From Bacillota bacterium (GTDB lineage Bacteria > Bacillota_I > Bacilli_A > Acholeplasmatales > UBA5453): a stretch of DNA of 5,895 bases. Position numbers and translations under genes: made by a program. This document shows positions 1 to 4,854 of this stretch, one piece after another. Position 1 is the stretch's first letter; each line of letters opens with the position of its first letter. The notes beneath the pieces are model-generated. The model was not told the origin of the DNA and did not search any database. It was given only the letters and a program-made list of their open reading frames with translations. The stretch is taken from assembly GCA_023436805.1 (NCBI GenBank), contig JAEZHT010000059.1:1-5895 (forward strand), given 5' to 3'.

Positions 1-188
1 TGTTCACTGTCTTTGAGTAGTTGATAGTTTTCGTTATAGGATAAGTAGCCATTGGTTTTTATAAAATGTTGTCTGACATTATATAGCGCTTGATTATAGA
101 GACTTCTTGAAGCACGCATTAATGATAGTAGAAACTGATGTTGATTTGAATTCAAATAGAGTCTTGTTTTCAGGGCTTTATAAGGCAT
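1..188 (-). CDS. tnpB: TnpB-like protein (IS200/IS605 OrfB family), N-terminal fragment cut by window edge
   Basis: The minus strand encodes 62 residues starting MPYKALKTRLYLNSNQ and then leaves the left edge still open. The stretch SLYNQALYNVRQHF followed by YLSYNENYQLLK is typical of the N-terminal region of TnpB/OrfB proteins of IS200/IS605-type elements. Characterised members are RNA-guided DNA endonucleases that use a guide RNA from the element's 3' end and help retain the element. The RuvC-like catalytic residues, the zinc finger and any guide RNA would lie outside the window, so activity cannot be judged. The ATG at 188-186 is chosen because the minus strand carries AAAGGAGGAA at 205-196, leaving 9 nt between GGAGG and ATG, and a promoter lies just upstream. 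No tnpA is visible upstream; a tnpB-only (IS1341-type) element or a domesticated copy are both possible. The family call rests on recalled motif patterns, not an alignment. Confidence 0.82.
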   Translation of the reverse strand, partial: MPYKALKTRLYLNSNQHQFLLSLMRASRSLYNQALYNVRQHFIKTNGYLSYNENYQLLKDSE

Positions 189-195
189 AAAACGA

Positions 196-220
196 TTCCT
201 CCTTTCCTATTTAAATTATA
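196..220 (-). promoter_or_regulatory. tnpB extended -10 promoter and Shine-Dalgarno site
   Basis: Reading the minus strand, TATAAT lies at 220-215 and is preceded by TGG, giving the extended -10 pattern TGnTATAAT. No good -35 is seen at the expected distance (TATAAA at about 243-238), which extended -10 promoters tolerate. The Shine-Dalgarno GGAGG is at 202-198, 9 nt before the ATG. The predicted start of transcription is near 208, so the leader is about 20 nt. An intact promoter and ribosome site suggest that the tnpB fragment is an expressed gene and not a decayed remnant. Confidence 0.6.
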
Positions 221-280
221 CCATAAAAGCACCCTTATTTATACATTTTATGACACTATTTAATTATATATAATTTTCAC

Positions 281-298
281 AATACGCGTATTTAATAC
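281..298. repeat. Overlapping short palindromes upstream of tnpB
   Basis: AATACGCGTATT at 281-292 is a perfect 12-bp palindrome. Its right arm is reused in GTATTTAATAC at 288-298, so AATAC/GTATT arms alternate three times. An AT-only perfect palindrome (AATTATATATAATT) lies beside it at 262-275, but low complexity makes that one weak evidence. These lie 75-110 bp upstream of the tnpB start. They could be part of the subterminal hairpin of an IS200/IS605-type left end or a protein-binding site; the sequence alone does not decide. Confidence 0.45.
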
Positions 299-330
299 CA
301 AGTTTATAGTAGAATTATATAAAACTGATT

Positions 331-372
331 GAAAGAACATTCGGAAAGCGAACAATAAAAGACGAACTTTCC
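331..372. repeat. Three iterated GAAAG-GAAC-like units with possible hairpins
   Basis: Three related units read GAAAGAAC (331-338), GAAAGCGAAC (344-353) and AAAGACGAAC (358-367), starting 13 and 14 bp apart. Within them GGAAAG (343-348) can pair with CTTTCC (367-372) across an 18-nt loop, or TTCG (340-343) with CGAA (349-352) across a 5-nt loop; the two foldings exclude each other. The block lies between the tRNA terminator and the tnpB promoter. It is a candidate for the outer end of the insertion element or for a repeat-bound regulator; no function is shown. Confidence 0.4.
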
Positions 373-380
373 TAGTAAAC

Positions 381-402
381 AAAAAATGCCCTAGATGGGC
401 AT
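381..402 (-). terminator. Rho-independent terminator of the tRNA-Cys unit
   Basis: On the minus strand ATGCCC (402-397) pairs with GGGCAT (391-386) around a 5-nt loop, followed by a run of six T (386-381). It lies 48 nt beyond the tRNA 3' end. On the plus strand the same stem is followed by AATTTT, so it may also stop transcription weakly in that direction. Confidence 0.85.
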
Positions 403-449
403 AATTTTGTGTAATTAGTCCATTTTATCGGACCAATTCAAGATTATTT

Positions 450-523
450 TGGAGGCCCCGACCGGATTTGAACCGACGATCAGGCAGTTGCAGTGCCGTG
501 CCTTACCACTTGGCTACAGGGCC
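450..523 (-). tRNA. trnC: tRNA-Cys (anticodon GCA)
   Basis: The 74-nt minus-strand gene folds as a full cloverleaf. The acceptor stem GGCCCTG pairs with CGGGGCC (one G-U pair). The D arm is GCC-AAGTGGTAA-GGC. The anticodon loop CTGCAAC contains GCA, and the T loop is TTCGAAT. The discriminator base is T73, as expected for cysteine acceptance, and CCA is encoded in the DNA (452-450). The top anticodon-stem pair, 27-43, reads C-T and is a mismatch, and the T stem has two G-U pairs, yet overall it closely resembles Firmicute tRNA-Cys. It stands alone with its own promoter and terminator, directly downstream of the nucleotidase gene. Confidence 0.96.
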
Positions 524-527
524 GTTT

Positions 528-566
528 AAACGTGCTATTACATTATAAACGGTAACTAGCACGTTT
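528..566. repeat. Perfect 10-bp inverted repeat bracketing the tRNA-Cys -10 box
   Basis: AAACGTGCTA (528-537) and TAGCACGTTT (557-566) are exact reverse complements separated by 19 bp. The pairing can grow by three more base pairs (TTA 538-540 with TAA 553-555) past a bulged C556. One arm covers the tRNA start region and the other touches the -35 box, with TATAAT in the loop. In a transcript reading out of the nucleotidase gene this would be a long hairpin just after the stop codon, ending in only UUU before AAAC, so it could be a weak terminator. A second, competing pairing joins CCGTTTA (522-528) to TAAACGG (546-552) and would occupy the first two tRNA bases. Confidence 0.7.
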
Positions 567-571
567 GTCAA
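542..571 (-). promoter_or_regulatory. Consensus promoter for tRNA-Cys
   Basis: The minus strand carries a perfect TTGACA at 571-566 and a perfect TATAAT at 547-542, with an 18-bp spacer. The predicted start is near 536-535, giving a pre-tRNA leader of about 12 nt. The -35 hexamer begins at the base right after the TAA stop codon of the nucleotidase gene, so the intergenic space is fully used by this promoter. Confidence 0.85.
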
Positions 572-2527
572 TTAGGTGTTTAGTGTTAAGTTTGTAAAAC
601 GATTTCTTGGTTGTGGTGTATGTGAAGATAGTATCGTATTGGTGGTATCAAAACTGCTGTAAACAGACTTTTGAAGCTCTAGTTCAGACAGTACCATATC
701 TCTGAGTAATGTACCATCAAAGTTTGGATTGGCACCATAGATGAATGGGTTATCTGTCTTATCGAAGATGTAATCGTTGGTAGCGACTTTATAGAGCGTA
801 CCTGGGACGAAATTGCTTACTGTGGTACTATAAGCATCACTCGAACGATTGAGGAAGTTTTGAATAACCGCGCCATCCAAATACACGGTTTTGATGGTGT
901 TATCGAATGGGAATATCTTATAAAGTTTCCCTAAAGTGATCGATTCATTGCTCGCCATTGAGTCTCTGGTACCACCATAGTTATGGAAGGCGATGTCTGC
1001 GTTGGTGACTTGTCTCATCAAATCGGCTAACCAGTCGGATAAGGTGGATGTTGGAATATAGCGTGCCGCTTTAATGATTTCTGTGTTGAATAACACATCG
1101 GTTTCAGCCTTATACCCATCGATCAATGCTTTGACTGCTGGGTCTGGTGTATTTAAACTTGAATGGGTTTTTACGTTGTTTGCAGTAATGGTGTTGGTAT
1201 TTAAATCGATTCGGATATTACCGACATATTTACCATTCGAACTGCTTTGAATGATGGTCGTGGAACCGATGGTTTGAACATATCTTGAATGAGAGTGGGC
1301 ATTGAAAATGATGTCCACTTTTTTATTGCCTGTGAATTGGGATACTTGTGAGTTGATGTTACCCGAATCGTGTGCCAATGCAAATACATAATCCACATCT
1401 TCTTGTGTTCTTAAGTATTCCGCATAGTATTCGATGATCGATACTGGGGATGCGAAAACATAGCCTGTGATTCTGCTTTGAGCAATCGAAGACTCTAACC
1501 CATACCCCATGGTACCGATGATACCAATCTTGATGTCACCACGTTCGATGATGGTGTAGGGTTCCATGTGTTCAACGATATTTTCTGTAGACTCATAATA
1601 CACATTCGCACCTAAGAGTGGGAATGTCGCTTCACCATTGTTTGCATCACCATCAAAATAATTGGTGATGACATCGATGCCCCAATCGAACTCGTGGTTA
1701 CCTAAAACCATCGCGTCAAATCCCATGGCATTCATGATTTCTAAGGTTGAACGACCTAAGTAGTAATTGGATAATGCGGACCCTTGGAACATGTCCCCAC
1801 CAGCCAGTAAAACCACACCAGTTGGGTTATTGGTACGGTGAAAATTGACGTAATTCGCGATGTAAGCTAAACCCAAATCATCGGTGCCTTTTTCAATCGA
1901 ACCGTGTAAGTCATTTAAGTATAAAATATCGATATAATTGAGTTCGACTGGGTCTTTAGACCATTCAGCGACCAAGGTGATGTCTTGGGTGATTGGGGTA
2001 TTAAAATTAAAGATCGCCCCATTGATTGTATCGACGCGCCATAAAACAAAAGTATACCCGATACGGGTTGGATCATTCGGTGTCGTGACTTTTTTACTAT
2101 CTTCTACTTGGACTGAATTGACTGTTGTCCCACCATTTGAATCAAAGGTAACGGTGTGATAAACAATCGCGTCTAGTTTCAATACTTTCACATTGAAGTT
2201 TCTAGAGAATTGATGACCATCTAAGGATAACATCACCGTCAACGTGACGACGCGGTCACCGGTTTCGAAGGTTGGTCTAGTAACAGCCCCAAGCGTTGAA
2301 ATCACTTCAGGCGTATTGGATTGCCACGAGAGTTCAATGGTCTTTACTTTATATTCTAAAGTGAGTGGAAACGTTAGGTGCGTATCGGTTTCATTGGGTA
2401 AGGATAAACTTGCAGATGCTTCTAATAAGAATGCATTGTAGTCAAACGGTTGTGGTCTGTCTTCGACACAAGCCACCAGTGACAACCCAAGAAACGCTGT
2501 TAAAACAATTAATAAAACTTTTTTCAT
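572..2527 (-). CDS. Surface lipoprotein 5'-nucleotidase-family phosphohydrolase with Ig-like and InlB-type repeat domains
   Basis: The 651-residue product starts MKKVLLIVLTAFLGLSLVAC, a lipoprotein signal with lipobox LVAC and lipidated Cys20, so it should be anchored outside the membrane. Residues about 29-117 look like an atypical bacterial Ig-like domain (SWQSNTPEVIS, GAVTRP). Residues 122-189 match the Listeria-Bacteroides/InlB B repeat (VTFDSNGGT to DITLVAEW). The metallophosphatase domain follows, with di-metal motifs NDLHG (205), GGDMFQGS (243), GNHEFD (276), His386 in LAHDSGN and NAHSHS (409). The C-terminal 5'-nucleotidase domain carries NYGGTRDS (516, family NxGGxR) and FPFDNT (539). 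Relatives (UshA, YfkN) hydrolyse nucleotides or nucleotide-sugar esters outside the cell for nucleoside and phosphate salvage; the exact substrate cannot be read here. The usual GGDGY-like C-terminal loop is not apparent. The start at 2527 is chosen for its AAGGAG site and because the signal peptide begins there. It is divergent from clpB. Confidence 0.9.
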   Translation of the reverse strand: MKKVLLIVLTAFLGLSLVACVEDRPQPFDYNAFLLEASASLSLPNETDTHLTFPLTLEYKVKTIELSWQSNTPEVISTLGAVTRPTFETGDRVVTLTVMLSLDGHQFSRNFNVKVLKLDAIVYHTVTFDSNGGTTVNSVQVEDSKKVTTPNDPTRIGYTFVLWRVDTINGAIFNFNTPITQDITLVAEWSKDPVELNYIDILYLNDLHGSIEKGTDDLGLAYIANYVNFHRTNNPTGVVLLAGGDMFQGSALSNYYLGRSTLEIMNAMGFDAMVLGNHEFDWGIDVITNYFDGDANNGEATFPLLGANVYYESTENIVEHMEPYTIIERGDIKIGIIGTMGYGLESSIAQSRITGYVFASPVSIIEYYAEYLRTQEDVDYVFALAHDSGNINSQVSQFTGNKKVDIIFNAHSHSRYVQTIGSTTIIQSSSNGKYVGNIRIDLNTNTITANNVKTHSSLNTPDPAVKALIDGYKAETDVLFNTEIIKAARYIPTSTLSDWLADLMRQVTNADIAFHNYGGTRDSMASNESITLGKLYKIFPFDNTIKTVYLDGAVIQNFLNRSSDAYSTTVSNFVPGTLYKVATNDYIFDKTDNPFIYGANPNFDGTLLRDMVLSELELQKSVYSSFDTTNTILSSHTPQPRNRFTNLTLNT

Positions 2528-2536
2528 ATGACAAAA

Positions 2537-2563
2537 CTCCTTATACATTAGCAGTTTATTATA
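2537..2563 (-). promoter_or_regulatory. Nucleotidase promoter (extended -10) and Shine-Dalgarno site
   Basis: On the minus strand TATAAT is at 2563-2558, preceded by TGC (extended -10, TGnTATAAT). The -35 region at the usual distance is only a T run (2586-2581). The Shine-Dalgarno AAGGAG at 2542-2537 sits 9 nt before the ATG at 2527, which supports this start over the in-frame upstream ATG at 2656. Confidence 0.7.
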
Positions 2564-2572
2564 GCACGAAAA

Positions 2573-2589
2573 CACTTTCAAAAAAAGTG
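2573..2589. repeat. 6-bp inverted repeat over the nucleotidase -35 region
   Basis: CACTTT (2573-2578) and AAAGTG (2584-2589) form a perfect inverted repeat with a 5-bp spacer, overlying the T-run that replaces a -35 box. It could be an operator for the nucleotidase gene, but arms this short in AT-rich DNA can arise by chance. Confidence 0.3.
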
Positions 2590-2611
2590 AGAATATTTGA
2601 AGACAATCGGG

Positions 2612-2640
2612 TTGACAAAGAAAATACTTCGGATTATAAT
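2612..2640 (+). promoter_or_regulatory. clpB promoter, perfect sigma-A-type consensus
   Basis: TTGACA at 2612-2617 and TATAAT at 2635-2640 are separated by 17 bp, an exact housekeeping consensus. Transcription should start near 2647, just before the CIRCE element. A strong housekeeping promoter held down by a repressor is the usual arrangement for class I heat-shock genes in Firmicutes. Confidence 0.92.
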
Positions 2641-2649
2641 AAAGTTGAA

Positions 2650-2676
2650 TTAGCACTCATAATAATAGAGTGCCAA
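2650..2676 (+). promoter_or_regulatory. CIRCE operator (HrcA binding site)
   Basis: TTAGCACTC (2650-2658), a 9-nt spacer and GAGTGCCAA (2668-2676) match the CIRCE consensus TTAGCACTC-N9-GAGTGCTAA with one change (C for T at 2674). It covers roughly +4 to +30 of the predicted transcript and lies just before the Shine-Dalgarno site. HrcA repression of clpB released by heat is inferred from established knowledge of CIRCE; hrcA itself is not in the window. Confidence 0.95.
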
Positions 2677-2680
2677 TATT

Positions 2681-2685
2681 AGGAG
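2681..2685 (+). promoter_or_regulatory. clpB Shine-Dalgarno site fixing the start
   Basis: AGGAG lies 8 nt before the ATG at 2694 and 11 nt before the next ATG at 2697, favouring 2694. An in-frame GTG at 2670 lies inside the CIRCE right arm and upstream of this site, so it is not a credible start. Confidence 0.8.
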
Positions 2686-2693
2686 TTGATATT

Positions 2694-4805
2694 ATGATGC
2701 CACAAATGGAAAACTACGATAAAGACCCGAATTTATTGGAAAAATTCGGACGAAACATCGTCGAAGAAGTGAAAAAAGGTAAAATCGACCCTGTGATTGG
2801 ACGTGAAGATGAAATCCGTCGAATGATCAAGATTTTATCGAGAAAAACCAAAAATAACCCTGTTTTGATTGGCGAACCTGGGGTGGGTAAAACCGCGATT
2901 GTCGAAGGTTTAGCGAGACGCATCGTCGATAAAGATGTGCCATTGGGTTTACAAAATAAAACGATTTATGAATTAGACTTGGCTGCGTTGGTAGCTGGGG
3001 CTAAATTTCGTGGTGAATTTGAAGAAAGACTCAAGGCTGTTTTGAATAAAATCAAAGCTTCTGACGGTGACATCATCTTATTCATCGATGAAATCCATAC
3101 GATTGTCGGTGCGGGTCGTGTCGATGGCGCGATGGACGCCTCCAATATGTTAAAACCAATGTTAGCTCGAGGGGAACTCCACTGCATTGGGGCGACCACA
3201 CTCAATGAATACCGTAAATACATTGAAAAAGATACTGCCTTAGAACGTCGTTTTCAAAAGATTCAAATCGATGAACCGACGGTGTTAGATACGATATCGA
3301 TCTTAAGGGGTTTAAAAGACCGCTTTGAGGCCCACCATGGGGTACATATTTCGGATAATGCCATCGTTTCGGCAGCAACCTTATCCAACCGCTACATCAC
3401 CGACCGCTTCTTACCCGATAAAGCGATCGATTTGATCGATGAAGCCTGTGCTTCGATTCGTATGGAAATCGACTCGATGCCGGTGGAACTCGATTCTGTG
3501 ATGCGAAAAATCATGCAGCTAGAAATTGAAAAGAGTGCTTTATCAAAAGAAGCGGATGCGTTATCCAAAGAACGCTTGAGAAAGATTGAAGACGAACTCG
3601 TTGAACAACGCACCACTGAAAAGAAATACAAATCCCAATGGGAAAAAGAAAAGGCTGAACTTCAAGCCGTCAAACAACTCAAACAAGATTTGGAAAACTT
3701 GAAGAATCAACTTCAAAACGCGTTTAACCAATCCGATTACAGTACGGCCGCTGAACTTCAATATTCAAAAATTCCAAAATTAGAAAAACAAATCGAAGAA
3801 AAAACCAACAACACCCAAGAACGGATGATTTCAGAAGTTGTCACCGAAGATAACATCGCAGAAATCATTTCGAAGTGGACCCACATTCCGGTGGAAAAAT
3901 TGGTTCAAGCCGATAGAGATAAATTGTTACACTTAAAAGAACAGATGTCTTTACGTGTGATTGGTCAAGACCACGCTTTGAAACTCATCAGTGACGCCAT
4001 CATTCGTCAACGTGCAGGGATCAAAGACGCGAATAAACCAATTGGTTCCTTCATGTTTTTAGGCCCTACCGGTGTGGGTAAAACCGAGGTCGCGAGAAGC
4101 TTGGCAGAAAACCTGTTTGACGATGAGTCCCACATCGTACGTATCGATATGTCTGAATACATGGAAAGGCACAGTGTGTCTCGTTTGGTCGGTGCGCCAC
4201 CAGGGTATGTTGGTTACGATGAAGGTGGACAACTCACCGAAGCTGTCAGACGTAAACCGTATTCGATTGTTTTGTTTGATGAAATTGAAAAAGCCCACCC
4301 TGAAGTATTCAATATCCTCTTACAAATCCTAGACGATGGCCGTTTGACCGACAACCAAGGCAGAACCGTGGATTTCAAGAATACAATCATCATCATGACT
4401 TCTAACTTAGGTAGTGAATTCTTATTGAAGGATTTAGATAAAGGTAAGAACGACGTGATGAACCTCGTGAAAGAAACGTTTAAACCAGAATTCTTAAACC
4501 GTATCGATGAAATCATCATCTTTAACCCACTTGGTTTCAACGTTCAAATCAAGATTGTCGATAAGATGCTTTCGGATTTACAAAAACGTTTGATGGATAA
4601 AGACATCAAAGTCTTGTTCACGGAAGATTTAAAGAAATATATCCTTAAACATGGCTATTCTATAGAATATGGTGCGAGACCCATCAAGCGCTTTATTTCA
4701 AAAGAACTTGAAACATTCATCGCGATTCGAATCATTGAAGGCTTCATTCAACCACATCAAGCTTATACTGTTACTGTGGTAGATGAACAATTAACCATAG
4801 TTTAA
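2694..4805 (+). CDS. clpB: ATP-dependent protein disaggregase ClpB, short form lacking the N-domain
   Basis: The 703-residue Hsp100 AAA+ chaperone uses ATP to thread aggregated proteins through a hexameric ring, normally with DnaK/DnaJ/GrpE, in the cytoplasm. The first AAA+ module has Walker A GEPGVGKT (60-67), pore loop KFRGEFEER (104-112, Phe in place of the common Tyr), Walker B LFIDE (129-133), GATT (166-169) and arginine-finger LERRF (183-187). A full-length coiled-coil middle domain (about 267-382) keeps the ELQY segment (Tyr357 in this numbering), which marks ClpB and excludes ClpC/ClpA. The second module has GPTGVGKT (457-464), pore loop GAPPGYVGY (500-508), Walker B LFDEIEKAH (527-535), TSN sensor (569-571), NRIDE (602-606) and sensor-2 GARP (660-663). 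No ClpP-docking loop is apparent. Bacterial ClpB is usually about 860 residues; here the roughly 150-residue N-domain is absent and the protein starts right at the linker before module one, as reported for mollicutes. It is controlled by its own promoter and CIRCE. Confidence 0.97.
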   Translation: MMPQMENYDKDPNLLEKFGRNIVEEVKKGKIDPVIGREDEIRRMIKILSRKTKNNPVLIGEPGVGKTAIVEGLARRIVDKDVPLGLQNKTIYELDLAALVAGAKFRGEFEERLKAVLNKIKASDGDIILFIDEIHTIVGAGRVDGAMDASNMLKPMLARGELHCIGATTLNEYRKYIEKDTALERRFQKIQIDEPTVLDTISILRGLKDRFEAHHGVHISDNAIVSAATLSNRYITDRFLPDKAIDLIDEACASIRMEIDSMPVELDSVMRKIMQLEIEKSALSKEADALSKERLRKIEDELVEQRTTEKKYKSQWEKEKAELQAVKQLKQDLENLKNQLQNAFNQSDYSTAAELQYSKIPKLEKQIEEKTNNTQERMISEVVTEDNIAEIISKWTHIPVEKLVQADRDKLLHLKEQMSLRVIGQDHALKLISDAIIRQRAGIKDANKPIGSFMFLGPTGVGKTEVARSLAENLFDDESHIVRIDMSEYMERHSVSRLVGAPPGYVGYDEGGQLTEAVRRKPYSIVLFDEIEKAHPEVFNILLQILDDGRLTDNQGRTVDFKNTIIIMTSNLGSEFLLKDLDKGKNDVMNLVKETFKPEFLNRIDEIIIFNPLGFNVQIKIVDKMLSDLQKRLMDKDIKVLFTEDLKKYILKHGYSIEYGARPIKRFISKELETFIAIRIIEGFIQPHQAYTVTVVDEQLTIV

Positions 4806-4808
4806 AAT

Positions 4809-4847
4809 AAAAAACTGACCTCGTTTGCGATACGAGCGTCAGTTTTT
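4809..4847. terminator. Bidirectional terminator between clpB and the convergent GH13 gene
   Basis: AAAAACTGAC (4810-4819) pairs with GTCAGTTTTT (4838-4847), and CTCGT (4820-4824) with ACGAG (4832-4836), leaving one bulged C4837 and a 7-nt loop. The T run on the plus strand and the A run on the left arm give a U tail in both directions. It begins 4 nt after the clpB stop and lies 8 nt past the glycosidase stop, so it can serve both genes. Confidence 0.92.
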
Positions 4848-4854
4848 ATTATGT

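Noticed and set aside
262..275. AT-only 14-bp perfect palindrome
   Set aside because: Its low complexity in a very AT-rich spacer makes chance a sufficient explanation on its own.
528..566. tRNA-promoter inverted repeat as a second CIRCE element, since both contain TAGCAC
   Set aside because: The arms point the opposite way, the spacer is 19 instead of 9 bp, and the rest of the CIRCE arm does not match; the shared hexamer is probably coincidence.
2528..2656. Extension of the nucleotidase to an in-frame ATG at 2656 (43 more residues)
   Set aside because: The extension would cover the gene's own promoter and Shine-Dalgarno site and would run into the clpB CIRCE region; the ATG at 2527 starts a textbook lipoprotein signal peptide with AAGGAG in place.
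2670..2693. GTG at 2670 as the clpB start
   Set aside because: It lies inside the CIRCE right arm and upstream of the Shine-Dalgarno site; the ATG at 2694 is correctly spaced.
2714..4540. Antisense and alternate-frame open reading frames within clpB and the nucleotidase gene
   Set aside because: They have no ribosome sites or recognisable motifs and are explained as shadows of well-supported genes in other frames.
2694..4805. ClpC or ClpA identity for the AAA+ protein
   Set aside because: The long middle domain with the ELQY segment and the lack of a ClpP-docking loop identify ClpB.
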